Shown: one piece after another, positions 1 through 12,475 of the stretch
Layout: every line of letters starts with the position of its first letter
Position numbering within the stretch: the first letter of the stretch is position 1
NCBI RefSeq assembly: GCF_000283155.1
Contig: NW_004454173.1
Coordinates: 8,974,607-9,038,606 of the forward strand
Source: Ceratotherium simum simum
Taxonomy: Eukaryota > Chordata > Mammalia > Perissodactyla > Rhinocerotidae
Length of the DNA: 64,000 nucleotides
Direction: 5' to 3'
Program-made: the position numbers and the translations under genes
The notes under the pieces: generated by a model
Seen by the model: the letters and a program-made list of their open reading frames with translations, nothing else
The model's database searches: none
Told to the model about the DNA's origin: nothing

Positions 1-1184
1 GTTTCCTTCACTTCTCTGCTTTTCCGCTGGACTCCTTTTCCTTAGGCGTGTGGTCAGCTTCCCCACCACGGCATGGCAGAGGACAGGCTGCCAGCTTCCT
101 GTGAGGGCTTTGTTGGGAGCAGCTCAGTATAAGATGAAATGCAAATCTGGGATTCCCTGTGCCTCGGAGGCCATGTAAGAGTCAGGTTTTGAGTTTCCGT
201 GATGTTATGAGGTTTGCGTTGTTAATAATCACTTCATGTTTAGGTCAAACTACTATGAAGAACCTTGAGTGCTGGCTTTCTCTGGTTTGAGCCTTGAGTC
301 TTGGAAAGGTGGGGTGTGGAGCTAATTTTTATCTCTGGATTAAGAACATAAGCAGCTGCCTTGCCTCCTTTTAGAGGTGCATGGTTGAGTATGTCTCTTT
401 CGCTGAAACACTCTTTGCCGTTGCTGTGTGGTCATTTGAGTGACCGTGAGCCCACAGATGTAGTGATTTCAGATAAAGAGGAGCTACCAGGGAAAGAGAG
501 GTCTGTGTGCTCTCTGAGTGCTGGCGCATGAACAGGTGGGATATGTCAAGGCTTTGGGGAGGCTCACTGACATACTGCATTCTTCTCTCTGGGCCTCTCA
601 AGGCAGACTGACGGAGGCTTTGGCCCACTTTTGTCATGTGTATTATATTTATGAATTTTTCCCTTTGTCTTTTCTTTCCTTTATCTCATTACTATAATTA
701 GCAGCTCCTAATCATAATTCACTTGAAGATGCAGGACCACTGGGAGGTTAGAAACATAGCAATTATTGAAAGAGGGAGATTATTAAAATTCACATACAGG
801 AGATGAAGGAATAATCATGAACACATTTTCTTAGGTAGCCTAAGACTTGTGATGCCATCTAATTGCTTCTCTTACACTTAGGGTCAAAGTAGAGTACCAT
901 GTATTTACTTATCAAGCACTTTGAAAACCTTTCTTTTACATTTCTTTCTTGTTACTTCAATAACCTAATATAGGGGACCTACCAGCACTGATTTATGCCC
1001 TAGAGCCATAAAGATGAGGGAAACCCAGTACTATTCTCAGATGCCTAAAATTCCATCCAAATCATCCCTTTAGCTTAAAGTCTTAATTCTGCTAACAAAT
1101 CTTCCTTGGTAAGCCTTAAGCTGTTATCAAATATTAACACCTTTATGTGAATGAGTTTTGTGAGCAAGCATGTTAGCTGTCCTC

Positions 1185-1605
1185 CAGAGATTCATGCTCT
1201 CACTTTATAGTGTAGAGTTGTTGCTGGGAAGTGACTGTCTAGGCAGGAACTGCATTTCCTAGCCCTTCTTGCATCTTTCTGGGGCCATATGACTGAGTTC
1301 TGGCCACAGAATGTGGTTGAAAGTGATGTAAGCTGCTTCCAGGCCTAGCCTATGACAGACAACCTTCTGTGTAATTATCTACTTGCCCTCTTTCTATACC
1401 TGCTGGCTGATTGTCCACACCCAGGTCTTCTTGGAAGTCAAGAGTTCACAACAGCTGGGTCTTCATCAATGTAGGCCCTGAATAACTATGTGGAATGGCT
1501 CCCTTCTACCTCTACCTTCTGCTGCAATTAGACTTCTATTGTGTTAAGCCACTGAGAATTGGGGTTCATCTATTACCACATCTAGTGCTACTCTAACTAA
1601 TGAAG
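1185..1605 (+). repeat. MLT1-like (ERVL-MaLR) solo LTR, old
   Basis: The order of motifs follows the J/K-type MLT1 LTR: 'ctggccacagaatgtggttga', 'gtgatgtaagctgcttccag', 'ccctgaataactatgtggaat', 'gttaagccactgag' and a 3' end 'ctaactaatga'. It is sense relative to the window and strongly diverged. There is no internal retroviral sequence. Confidence 0.65.
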
Positions 1606-2038
1606 TGGTAAAACACTCTTAAAAATATATATTTTGATAGATAATTTGAAACAGCTAATTTCCTTAGGGAAGAAGAGGAGGGGATTGTGGCTAGGGGTGA
1701 GGGTAGAAGAGATCTACAGTGGCAAGCAGTAGGCCACAAAATAAATTTCCTTACTTAATTATTCTGGTTAAGACTGTGTACTGCTTGTAGCATATTGGTT
1801 AAAAGGGATTTCTCACTGAGTTAACATTTAAGATTCTTCTCCCACTCTTCAGCTTTCTTAGTGTAATGTTTTCCTTCTCTTATTTTCATAGCCTGGAGCG
1901 AATATTTGTAAATCATCTCCTATAGTCCTAAGCACTAGAGCACAAGTATTTTAGTTTCCCCTCCCCCCCCGGCTCCCATGTGCAAATTTAAAGCTTGTAT
2001 AAATAAGTAGTTGCACTAAATAGCTCAAGATGTACTGT

Positions 2039-2180
2039 TCATCCTTCCATCCTTCCATCCATCCATCCCTCATACTCACCACCTGTTGTATGCCAGGAGC
2101 TCTGCGAGGCTCTGAGGACACAGTGATAAATGAGACACACAGCACCTCTTGTCTCATGGAGCTTACATTCTAAAAATTAG
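2039..2180 (-). repeat. (CATC)n microsatellite followed by an antisense L2 fragment
   Basis: About 30 bases of imperfect CATC/CTTC tetramers run from about 2039 to 2068. They are followed by 'gtatgccaggagctctgcgag', 'gacacagtgataaatgagac' and 'catggagcttacattct', which match the antisense 3' region of L2. Confidence 0.6.
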
Positions 2181-2585
2181 AAATTGTTCTGGAAGTGAAT
2201 TAGTATTTTAAATGCCTGTCATCTATACTCCATGCTAGAAGTCGTGGCGGATGTTCAGTATGTAGAATTTCTCAGCTATTCCTGGATGAGGCAAAGATGG
2301 GTTTGACCACCCCTTTGGCTTTACAATCAACGGAACTGCACTGAGGGTGGGGGGAGCTGAAAAGTTCAGTTCCCTCAATAGCCACTTGGTTTATGGAAAC
2401 TTGGATCCAAGTGCATCGTACAAATGTTTTTTAAATATCGGATCATTTTATTCTTGGTTATAGCCACTGAGTATTTTCAGTAAACCACCTGTTTGTGTTT
2501 CCTGAGTGAGACCTGTACATTAACTAGAAAGTATGTTCTTATGAATTATTATCAATGGAAATCTACTTCATTTATAAATGAAATC

Positions 2586-3100
2586 TGCGTTAGTTATCTT
2601 TTGGCATGTAACAAATTACCACACAAGTTGGCAGCTTAAAACAGCAAACATTTATTATTTCACAGTTTCTGGTGTCAGGAACCCAGGAGTGACTTAGAGC
2701 TGTGTGATTCTGGCTCAGGGTCTCTCATGAGGCTGCAGTTAGAATGTCAGCAGGGGCTGTGGTCATCTGAAGGCTTGACTGAGGCTGGAGGATCCGCTTC
2801 CAAGCAGGCTCACTCACATGGCTGTTGGCTGGAGGCCACAGTTCCTCTTCTTCACATAGGGTTGCTCGTGATGTGGCTGCTCCCTTTCCCTACAGTGTGC
2901 TCTCCAAAAGGGAGAGCAGGCCACAATATCCTTTATGACCTAGGCTCAGTAGTAACATATCATCACTTTTTCCATATTCTCTCGGTTGTGTAGGTAACCC
3001 TGATACAGTATGGGGAGAGACCTCAGAGGGGCATGAATACCAGGAGACAGAGATCATTGGGGGCCATCTTGAAGGCTGGCCAGCTACCATAATATCATTT
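2586..3100 (-). repeat. Antisense LTR-like interspersed repeat, same family as 49752-50235
   Basis: It begins 'tgcgttagttatcttttggca', then 'taacaaattaccacac', 'cttaaaacagcaaacatttatt' and 'catgaggctgcagttagaatg', and ends with 'gatcattgggggccatcttg'. The start mirrors MaLR-type LTR ends (antisense AATAAA and 'aagccac'). Hydrophobic open frames inside it are not genes. I am sure it is a repeat but not of the subfamily. Confidence 0.6.
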
Positions 3101-3569
3101 CTCCATAACTTCTTTTCACTCTTAATCAAGTGAGGATATGACCATGTTCCTACAAAGAGAGTCAGGCCATCTTAGGCTTTCAGGACCACATACAAAGGGC
3201 ATAGGTATGAGAGACTCCTTTTGTGCTTAGGTATAGGTGTGCACATAGCCATACAGTTCTGATTTTACAGCTTCTTTTTTCAAATATGTTGTGACTTTGA
3301 GACTTTGTTGATCATTTAACATGGGTCCCCTTGTTTCACAGTCCTCACTCGAGTAAGGTGGTGGGACAGCCCTGTAGGGCAAGACCAGGCTTTGGTCCTT
3401 AACGGCTACTCCTTATCTGTCTTTCCTTTCTTCCCAGTTTGTCTACCAGCACACTGACTGCAGTGTTGATTTGGGTGTACCGGGTTTAGCTGCTAGTGAA
3501 ATCATAAGGTGTTCTTTTAATTTGAAACTTTTTAAAGACAAGACCAAGCTGACGAGAACTGAGCATATG

Positions 3570-4110
3570 TCATGGACTAAATCAGTGATTTATGAACTTG
3601 CCTGATCATGAGAATTACCTGCCACTTGTTAGAAATACGGATTCTCAGCCTGGCCCGGACCTATTGAATCAGGATCTCCTGAGGAGAGGCCTATGGTGTT
3701 TTTTTTTTTTTTTTTTTTTTTTTTTGTGAGGAAGATCAGCCCTGAGCTAAGATCCATGCCAATCCTCCTCTTTTTGCTGAGGAAGACCTGTCCTGAGCTA
3801 ACATCTATTGCCAATCCTCCTTTTTTTTTTTTTTCCCTTTTTCTCCCCAAAGCCCCAGTAGATACTTGTATGTCATAGTTGCACATCCTTCTAGTTGCTG
3901 TATGTGGGACGCCACCTCAGCATGGCCGGAGAAGCAGTGTGTCGGTGCGCGCCCAGGATCCGAACCCGGGCTGCCAGTAGCGGAGCGCGCGCACTTAACT
4001 GCTAAGCCACTGGACCGGCCCCGCCTGTGTTTTTTAAAAAGCATTTCAGGTAATTTTTAGGTCCCATAAGATTAAAAAACATTGAGTTAGATCACAATGG
4101 GGACAGTCAA
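3570..4110 (+). repeat. MER5A-like hAT element split by an ERE SINE
   Basis: The left half contains 'attacctgccacttgttagaa', 'cggattctcagcctggcccgg' and 'cctattgaatcaggatctcc'. The right half continues after the SINE with 'agcatttcaggtaatttttagg' and 'aacattgagtta'. The halves together give the usual MER5A order, so the SINE landed inside a pre-existing MER5A. Confidence 0.7.
3699..4021 (-). mobile_element. ERE-type SINE (antisense), full length, inserted in MER5A
   Basis: It starts with 27 T (the A-tail in antisense), then a duplicated 'gaggaagatcagccctgagct' type unit, a second T-run, and 'ccccaaagccccagtagata'. It ends with the tRNA-like head: antisense B-box 'ggatccgaacccgggc' and 'taagccactggaccggccccg'. 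The flanks 'gcctatggtgtttttt' and 'gcctgtgtttttt' look like an imperfect target duplication. Open frames on both strands through it are SINE artefacts. Confidence 0.9.
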
Positions 4111-4577
4111 GTGAGCATCTAACTATCAGAGTTCAAATGTAAGTGTGTGGCAATTTGAAACAAAATAGAGAAAGGGAACAATTTTAAGAAGCAGGCAATT
4201 TGGCTTTCTGATTTCTCTTGATGAACATTTGCTCCGAAGTGAGCAGGGGTGGGTGATGCTCTCTTGGTAGTCTGGGCTCCACAGTGCCTTCTGGGGTGTG
4301 AGCATCTCTCCCTGACTGAAAATCTAGTGCATAGAGATACAGGATTTTTTTTATGTAAGTGTTCCTGAAACTCAAGCCAGCTTCTGCATCTGGTGCTCAA
4401 CCAAGCAGCAGCAACCCATTTCAAACACTGAAATCAAATGGATATGGTTGAGAGAGCTTTCAGAGTAATACAAGGAATTTTCTGGGTAATTTAGACTATA
4501 TGCAATTTTTACTTCATAAGCTAACTTTAAAACCCCACAAGAGATAAAACTGCATTGTATACATGGTATATATTACT

Positions 4578-5028
4578 TGTTTAGTGAACTGTGGCCACCA
4601 TAATACCACAAACTTAGTGGCTTAGAACATCAGAAATTTATTCTCTCACAGTTATGGAGCCCAGAAGTTCAAAATCGAGGTGTTGGTAGGGATGTGTTCC
4701 CTCTGAAGTCTCTAGGGGAGTATCTTTCCCTGCCTCTTCCGTCTTTTGGTGGATCCAGATGTTCCTTGGCTTGTGGCTACAATAACATAACATAATATCG
4801 CCAATCTCTGTCTTTACATGACCTTCCTCTCTTCTCCTTGTGTGTCTCTTAGAAGGACACTTGTCATTAGATTTAGGGCTCACCTGGAGAATCCAGGATG
4901 ATCTTATTTTGATATCCTTAATTTGATTACATCTGCAAAGACGTTTTTTAAAGTAAGGTCATATTCACAGGCCCTGGGGGTTAAGATATGGACATATCTT
5001 TTTGGGATCCACCATTCAACCCACTACA
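4578..5028 (-). repeat. MLT1-type MaLR solo LTR (antisense) with exact 5-bp duplication
   Basis: Antisense LTR motifs are 'ataccacaaacttagtggctt', 'agaaatttattctctcacag' and 'ctctaggggagtatctttcc', ending 'cattcaacccactaca'. The 5-base sequence TTACT flanks it on both sides (4573-4577 and 5029-5033), the duplication size expected for ERVL-MaLR elements. This fixes the boundaries. Confidence 0.85.
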
Positions 5029-5039
5029 TTACTCTACTG

Positions 5040-7270
5040 TAAAACTGAAAGCAAACTAGGTATAATGCAACTTGTAATGTTGTAATGTCCTTTCTTTTGT
5101 CCATACCTGTCTTTTTTCCTTCTAAGCCTCTGCATCGTTCTCTGATGTGCCTTGTCCATTTCCACACTCCATGCTGAACTATGGATCACAGTGGTTTTGT
5201 TGCTTTTTGACACAGTAACTTCTACAATTAGAGAGTCTTCAGTTTCTGTTTGCTTTCACTTAAAGCTCAGTCTTAAAGAACAGGAAATTTCTGTGCAAAA
5301 TTTGGTGATTATATTTTATTATGATAGCTATTTCTATTCCTGCTGGCTATCCACATAAATATGGGCACTCCAACTCCGTTTTTTCAAATGTGACATCATG
5401 TTGTCTTAATACTTTCTGCAAAATGTCTACCGTCTTTAAGTGTGTTCCGAAACTTGAAGCTAGCTTTGGTGAGATGAGGAAATAGACTCCCATGTGAGTA
5501 TTGAATGGCTTTCTACCATTTTTCGGAAGCTGTTCTCCGTATTTCCTTTTCATGTCACCCTGAGCTGCTGCTTCTGCCTTGGCAACAGCAGGCTGCTTCA
5601 CTGGGATTTGGATATTGAGCAGCTTCTTGCCTGTTTACTGACTGTGCAGGCGGCACTTTGAATTTACTCACCTGAACTTTTCTGAGTACAATTGGTAAAG
5701 TGTTCCCTCATACAGATTTCTTTTGTCCTGATGGACAAATGTTTCACAGGAATTCCACCTGGGTAGCTGGAGACCTCTGAAATGGGTGCAGAGGTTGAAT
5801 TTTGAAGGACTGGCCACAGACTAGAACCTAACTAGGTTTGAAGATCTGCTGCCAGAACTAGGCATTTGCTGGAATGGTTCACGGTCATTACCTTTAATAC
5901 AAACTCAACCCCAATAAATGTACCTTTTCGTCTAAAGTCAGGGTTTGGCCAGTTTAGAGGGGCATTCACTTTGTTATAGTTCTGGATTGTTCACACCAGA
6001 GTTGGAAAAGCAGGTGCTCTCCCAAGCCCATCCTCATTCAGTCAAATGATTGTTGTTTTCAGCTGAAAAATCTGCAAAAGAAGACGCCAGTGGATTTGCA
6101 TCATTGAAATGAAAGAGCCACAGCAGATGAGTAAGAGGCTCAGAGGAGCTGTGTCCTGTGTGTTTAAGAAAAAGCTGAAAGCAGAGCAGCTTAAAAAATT
6201 GAAAGCACTAAAATCAATATTTAAGAGGTTCATTTAACCATAACAAAAACACCTTAGCAACAGACTTTTTTATAGTGCTTCGCAAAGGAAGTGGGGCTCT
6301 CTGAGCTAGGATTGGCCACTCAGTGCAGTGAACCTGTGAAAAAGAACTTGATGTTCCATTGAACTGGAAGCAAATTACGTTGCCAGGGAAACCAGCCCTC
6401 TGTGCTTCTCAGGTGAAAGGATGTTTGATCTTGAAAACAACAGAAACAGGGGTTTATGTGAGAAATATTATCTGCATTGCCCAAAAAGTGCAGTTAGAAG
6501 GAAACAATTGTGTTATTGCTGAAATTTAGCAAATGATTATAGAGGCAGAAAATTGTTGGGAAGGCATTTGGGTGTGCACCTTACAAGGAAAAATTCAACT
6601 GCAAATTCATTAATGTTGTGTATTTTCTGTATGATGATGGGAGTGATGTGTCTTCAAGATTTAATGCCATTTTATAACTAATTTTTATCAACCAGTTGAT
6701 ATTTGGTGTTATTTCTCTGGATACCTGTCCCATCCTGGGAGACTAAGAATTTATCAAAACTTACCTCAAATTTTAAAAGATTTCTCTAAGCACTGAGAAA
6801 CAGAGAATTAAGCGTGAAAAAAGGGGACTATGTGGGCTTCTTTAAAGTTGGAGGATTGGATAGGATTACTAAACTCATTTTCATTTTGCTTTTGACATCT
6901 GGATATTGTTGTCACACTGACAGCATCACACACAGGTGACATTGTGTGTACTTATGACCAGTGAGTCACTTGTTGGGTACGATTTCCAGAGTCAGTTTGT
7001 ATTACCCTGTGTTTGGGGGAGTTCTTTGAATTATTAAGTTAAGACAAAGTTTATAGCCTTTATATTTGCTGTCTAGCAAAGAGTGTTGAATAATGAACTA
7101 CACTTTTAATCAAAGATTTCCTTTTACTCGAATCGTTTATTTCCCAGTAGGCCTAACCTGATTTATTATGCTGAGTTCTCTAGGAGGAATCGCTGTAACT
7201 TTGGCTTTCTTCTGAGAGAATATGAGCATTGACTGGGAGAGCAGCAAGGAAAATGTGTGTTGACTCTTAG
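5040..7270. other. Stretch without recognised genes or repeats
   Basis: I recognise no SINE, LINE or LTR signature here. An antisense open frame of 84 codons at 5347-5601, rich in Lys/Arg at its start, is the only coding-like signal and is treated as a finding. AT-rich motifs such as 'caatttgaa' and 'taattttta' are common but not specific. Confidence 0.4.
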
Positions 7271-7892
7271 AAGTACTTGACTTTTGGGCTATCCATCCAT
7301 TTATGCATCTATTCATCTCTCTAGCAAACAATTTATTCCCCCAAAAACAAAGCACTAAAGGAGCTACCAAGATCTAGTCCCCACCACTGTAATCTCTTGG
7401 TAGGGACAGATAGAAACAGGATGAACTAAAGCTACAATAGAGCTTTGGGAACAGTGCCCAGGATGTGGTAGGCACTCAAGAAATACTTGTCAAGTGAATG
7501 AATAGAGATATACAGTGCAATAGAAACATGAAGTAGGAAGTGATGAATTCTGTTGGGGAATCTGGAGTCTTGGTCCTCCCTCATTTCATCTAGATCTTGG
7601 CTCAAATGTGACATCTTTTTAAAGTCCTCTCCCACCCTCCGCCCCCACCCTGCAGACAGCTCAAATCTATCTTTATTTCCTTACCTCACCGTATTTTTCT
7701 TCTTAGCACTTGTCATTCTCTGAAAATATATATTTATTTGTTTACTAGTTTGTTTCTACCACTAGACCATGATTTCGAGTGTAGGGATTTTGTCCCTACT
7801 GTATCTGCTATATCCCCAGAGCCTTGGTGCCCAGCACATAGTACATGCTCACCAAATATTTGTTGAAAGAATGAGTGAATGAATGAATGATG
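7270..7892. repeat. Cluster of L2 fragments
   Basis: At 7275-7420 an antisense L2-like piece reads 'ccatttatgcatctattc...agtccccaccactg'. At 7430-7505 a sense L2 3' end reads 'gtaggcactcaagaaatacttg' and 'gtgaatgaatag'. At about 7560-7892 a longer sense copy ends 'gcccagcacatagtacatgct', 'aatatttgttgaaagaatgag' and (TGAA)n. The terminal tetramer repeat is the normal L2 tail. Confidence 0.7.
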
Positions 7893-8327
7893 GGTTCTGG
7901 AAATACAATTTGCCACCATGGGAGCATGAGGACTTATTTTGTACTTTAATCTACAAAGACATAGTCTATAGCCTTGAGGAGATGGGTGGGCTGGCCAAAA
8001 AATAAAAAACAAAATTTTTTTTCTTCTTACACCTTTTAAGATTGCCCTTAAGAGAAAAAAAACTAATATCATATAATACATTAATAGTAAGGTGGCATGG
8101 AATGCTGATGTATACTATTAGGTGACATACAATGCCATTTCCATGCCTTGAAATTAAACAATTTCGTGTTGGTGGGAATTAAAGAAAATATGCTCTGCTG
8201 CTATGACACTGAACTTCATTTATACTAGGTTTCGCCTCAACTGAAAAAGACAAAATAGGGTCATCCTTCTTGAGGTGGTTTTTTTTTTTTTTCCTGAAGA
8301 AAGCTTGGAGACAGTAAAGCTGAAGAA

Positions 8328-8481
8328 AGTGGCGGCCCAGGTTTGGTTCTTGGGTGCGGACCTACACCACTTGTCAGGAGCCATGCTGTGGTGGCGACCC
8401 ACATACAAAAAATAGAGGAAGAGTGTCACGGATGTTAGCTCAGGGAGAATCTTCCTCAGCAAAAAAAAAAAAAAAAAAAAA
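8328..8481 (+). mobile_element. ERE-type SINE (sense), 5'-truncated
   Basis: It starts within the tRNA-related part ('ggcccaggtttggttcttgggtg'), then 'cggacctacaccacttgtcag', 'gccatgctgtggtggcgacc' and 'atgttagctcagggagaatct', and ends with a 21-A tail (8461-8481). The conserved first bases of the head are missing or diverged, so transcription competence is unlikely. Confidence 0.85.
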
Positions 8482-9119
8482 CAATGCTGAAGAGAGGACC
8501 TTACATCTGTGCCTGTTGAAACTACACCAGGCCAAAATGGATCCTCTTCATGAGATGAGCCTGAAACTTGGATTTGCCCAACACAATAGCCTTGTCTGCA
8601 AACTTGCTTACTGCAGTGCCAAGGAAAAGAAACCACATGCAATTGGAGAATCTCCAAATTTACTGGCAAATCTAATATTTTGAAGCAGATTATGGAGAAA
8701 TCAATTAGGTCACATCTCTTTAGCATGCAAATGCATGAAATTACTAAGATCTCTCAGATTAGCCTCTCCTGTTTTTCCTATTTTGGGGAGCCCTTTTTGG
8801 AAAATTTAAAAGCTAGTGACATCTTTGAAATGGTATAAGGAGTTATAATTTGTTTATTCTGGGAGAGCACTAATCTCTTTGTAATATTTTTTTGGTATCA
8901 CTTCAGGATTGGAGATGTCTCATGACTTCTGAAGCTCAGGTCCAAGTGAAGTTTCTTTGCCAGGCAAGACTCCAACTACAAGGGAAAGCTTGGGCTCTGA
9001 ACTCAGATGAAGCACAGACGAAAAATATCTATTTTTGCTGTTTTGGTGAAGCAGAAGCTCCACGTATTATGTTGTTGTTGAATCACACTGTGTGAAGGAA
9101 TCTCATTCAGTCCCATATG

Positions 9120-9720
9120 TACCTATTTTAGCACACTTTAGGACTCCCGATTTTTATCTCCAGTCTTGGCTTGAAATATAGACTCATTTATCCAAGTGAC
9201 GTCTTCATTTGGGTGTCCAATAGGCATCTCTGATTGTCTTGATTTCTCCCATTACCTGTTTCTCCTGAAGCATCCCCCAGTTGTGTAAAGTGGCACCACC
9301 TGTTTGCTGAGGCCTAAACCTTGGAGTTATCCTGACTCTTCCATTTTCTTCCCACCTTATATCCAGTCTATTAGTTGTGCATGTTGGCTTGTCTCTACCT
9401 TCACAAATAAATCCACCTCCACTGCTGTCACCCAGGTGCAAGCCACCATTATCCCTCTTTTGAATCCCTAGCTAATCTCCCTTCTTCCACCCTTGGCCCT
9501 TCTAGCCTGTTATCCACACAGAAGCAAAACGAGCCTTTTAAGCTATAAATCAGGCCCTGTGACATTCTATCTCAAAACGCTCCAATGGCTGCCATCATAC
9601 CTAGAATCAGATCCAAATTCTCACCCTGGCCTAGAGGATCATGCATGATCTGGTCCAACCTCATTTCCTCCTGCCCTTTTCCTTCCTATGCTCCTGATCA
9701 CTTAGTCTAGAAGAAAAGCC
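9120..9720 (+). repeat. L2 LINE 3' fragment (sense)
   Basis: L2 signatures in order: 'tcttgatttctcccattacct', 'ccttggagttatcctgactc', 'aatctcccttcttccaccc', 'ccacacagaagcaaaacgagcc', 'aacgctccaatggctgccatc' and 'gatcatgcatgatctggtcc'. It contains no intact open frame. Confidence 0.8.
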
Positions 9721-9904
9721 CTGTCACTCTCTTTGGCTTCATCTGCTTAATTTTTGTTCATAAGTTTGTGGTTTTGGGGGGACGTTAAATAATACCCTTC
9801 TTTTTCTGTTATGTTTTCCTGAATTTTATTAATAAGACACCAAGGGCAGTCTGAGGGTGGACGAAATATCAGTCTTTTTCATGACAAAATTGATGGATGA
9901 ACAT

Positions 9905-10325
9905 AGCTTTAGATCTTTGGCCAAGAGGGCTTCAGCAGTGAAGAGAACAAAGACCCTGTTCTCGTGGAACTTATGTTCTAAGGTAATAGATAAAAAAAAA
10001 AAATCTCGTATAAATAAAAAATATTTTATATATATTTTGTATCATATATATATTTTTATATGTGTATACATATGTCACATAGGCATGGAACAGGACCACA
10101 ATACGAAATTCCCTACTGCCAGAAATTCTTTGAATTTCTTGACATCGAATTTTTGAAGCATTTGATTGAACTACAGGCACAAATTTAAACTAATTTATTT
10201 TGAGAGGAATAAAACACCCGCTTGGAACCATTTGTCAGGGAGGAGTTAATTCTTTGTTGGTTTCCTTTGTGAATAGGTGTGTATGTGTTTACATATACAT
10301 ACATACGTACACACACACATGCACA
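9905..10325. repeat. Antisense L2 scrap followed by AT- and TG-rich low-complexity tracts
   Basis: At 9905-9990 'gaacaaagaccctgttctcgtg' with 'gaacttatgttctaagg' resembles antisense L2. It is followed by A-rich and TATA-type tracts at 9990-10075 and alternating purine-pyrimidine runs with ACAT/ACAC units at 10278-10322. Confidence 0.5.
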
Positions 10326-10329
10326 AATG

Positions 10330-11200
10330 TGAATTAGATATATATTTTTATTTCTCAGCTCACCATGATGGATGGTTGTTTTTGATCAAGTTGCCACTAT
10401 CAAGGAGGTAGATATCTGTATGAATTCCATTGCTGGACAAATGGCTCCTGTGTGCTGGAGTCCAGTGTGACTATGCCTTGTCAGGTGATTTTTCTATGGA
10501 CAGAAATCTGCAGACTTCTGGAAACACTGCAGAATGTGTTTGAAGGTTGCTTCTACTTGGAAGACCTTTATATTAAAGCATGGATTATTAATCCTTTCCC
10601 TGCTGACGTCAGTGCATCAATGATACAGACTTTGCCAAAGATGATCTCATGGATTTGAGAACAAAGGAAACGCACAACATGAATTCAACCCAAATCTTGG
10701 AGCATTCTTGTGTTTCTTGACACAAGCCTGTCTGTCTGTGAAGGTGAAAGATAGGTGCTTTGATTCTTGGCTGCTGTGTGACTTTGAGTCATTTTTTTAG
10801 GACTAGTTGCTATCCAAGTGAAAAGTTGCTTAAATATTAAAGATGACTTGCATTCTATTTCAAAACCATTTTATAATTTCAACTTCTTATTCAAATCAAA
10901 CAACTTCAGCCTTCTCGTTGCAATTTACCTTTGAGCAGATTTTTTTAGGGTGGGCAAAATTTGGGTTTGTTTCCATCATTGTTCAGGAAATATCCATTAA
11001 TTTTTGCACAAAAAAATGAATAAGAAACATAACTCTTTGTAAGGCTGCTTGTATATTCTGTCTATGCGAAGGAAATAAATTTCTAGTCCACATCATATGC
11101 CAAATGATGTGTGTGTGTTTGTGCTTTTGCTCATTTTCCTCCATGGAGAACTTATATTTGATTCTCAGAGGGGTTTGTGACCCCAAACAGTTCAAGTCAC
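10330..11200. other. Unassigned intronic stretch
   Basis: No repeat was recognised. Segments such as 10560-10660 ('ttaatcctttccctgctgacg', 'tcagtgcatcaatgatac') have the even composition often seen in constrained non-coding DNA, but conservation cannot be judged from one sequence. Confidence 0.3.
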
Positions 11201-11204
11201 TGTC

Positions 11205-11705
11205 CTAGAGAGTTCCGTCCTTGTGTGGATGTCTATTGTTTTGCTTACACAGCATCCGTTTCCCTCCTTCTGGTAATTGTATCTGATGTCTTTGGCCACA
11301 CTTAGTACATAGGCCTGCAGCACAGCTCTAATTAAGTCAGTGAGCCTGTCCATCCTCTGGACCACAAGGACAAGTCCGTGGCCCCAAGTGAGAGCCAGTT
11401 CCGAGAATTTTTCTTTTTTTTTTGAGATATTGAGGAAGGAAGCAGTCTTCTGCTGGACTTGGAGCTATAATGACAGAAGCTTGGAACTACTGCTGCCACC
11501 TTAATGGGAAACCCTCCCAAACTGAGGGTAAAGGCAGCACCATTGACAGCAGAGTCAAGAGGTCAAGAAGGACTGCTTCCGGACACTGTCTGAGCATCTG
11601 GATCTGACCATATCTGAGTTTAACTTATGTGAAACAACCTATGTTTTTTGCTTAAAGTTACTTGAGTTGGGTTTTTTGTCACTTGCAAATGAGAGTCAAG
11701 ACTAC
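11205..11705 (+). repeat. Old LTR-type repeat (sense)
   Basis: The 3' end 'ttacttgagttgggttttttg' plus 'tcacttgcaaatgagagtc' is the ending typical of a family of ERVL-related LTRs. Upstream 'cacatgtc...tgtctttggccacactta' and 'gaagcttggaactactgctgcc' fit the LTR body. The subfamily is not certain. Confidence 0.5.
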
Positions 11706-12104
11706 TGTGTAGCCAGGCTTTCCTAATTATAAACACAGAACTACAAACAATAATAAAGTAGGGAGCTTTCTAGTCTTAGTTACCAAACCTTTGGCACTGG
11801 GGAATTTTCAGACTGATATGTATTGCCAGTCACTATTAACATTATTGACAAAGGTTGAGTTTGTTGTTCTGCTGTGAAAACACTTTTGTCTTCATATTGC
11901 ACAGTACCGTGCTGGTAAGACAGGTCTGAGAGATCTGAGCAGTCAGTCAGGTGGGGAAGATATGGCAGCCACTGGGGGCAATCGTGGGAGTAGAAGCCAC
12001 ATACTGCAGCAAGGCTACCTAAAGGCAAACTGTGGTGATGTCCAACACCAGGATGAAAAGAGGATGAAGAGGGGGAACACAGAAGTTGGGGGTAAAGGAA
12101 AAAC

Positions 12105-12475
12105 AAAACCAAGTATCCAGTGATAAGGGGACAGAGTAAATAAATTATGGTATATTCTTATGTTGAAATACCTAGTAGCCTTTAAAAGTTATATTTTAAA
12201 TGTTTGTTTATATTCATGGAAAGATTCATGATATTTCCTGGTGAGAAAAGGATGATATTTTAGAAGAGTACGGTTCCTGTCTTTTTTTTTTTTTTTTTAC
12301 AAAATACATGAATATATATAAATATTAAAACATTCTCAAAGATACCTCTGAAAATGCAAAAAATGATTATCTCAAGGGAGTGGGATTAGAATGATTTACC
12401 TTTTTTGTCTTTTGCTTGTTTGTGTTCTAATTTTTCTACAATGAATATGAATTACTTGCGTAAAAAACAAGCAGA
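12105..12475 (+). repeat. L1M 3' end (sense)
   Basis: Motifs of the L1 3' untranslated region in order: 'aaattatggtatattcttatg', 'cctagtagcctttaaaag', 'catggaaagattcatgatatt', 'gattatctcaagggagtggga' and 'ttctacaatgaatatgaatta'. A 17-18 base T-run interrupts it at about 12282-12298. Confidence 0.75.

Noticed and set aside
3805..4060. tRNA-like sequence on the minus strand
   Set aside because: The box-B-like motif and tRNA-like head belong to the ERE SINE, followed by its own body and A-tail; it is not a tRNA gene.
8220..8726. A 168-codon frame on the minus strand
   Set aside because: Crosses an ERE and its poly-A tract (poly-F in translation), with no conserved motif.
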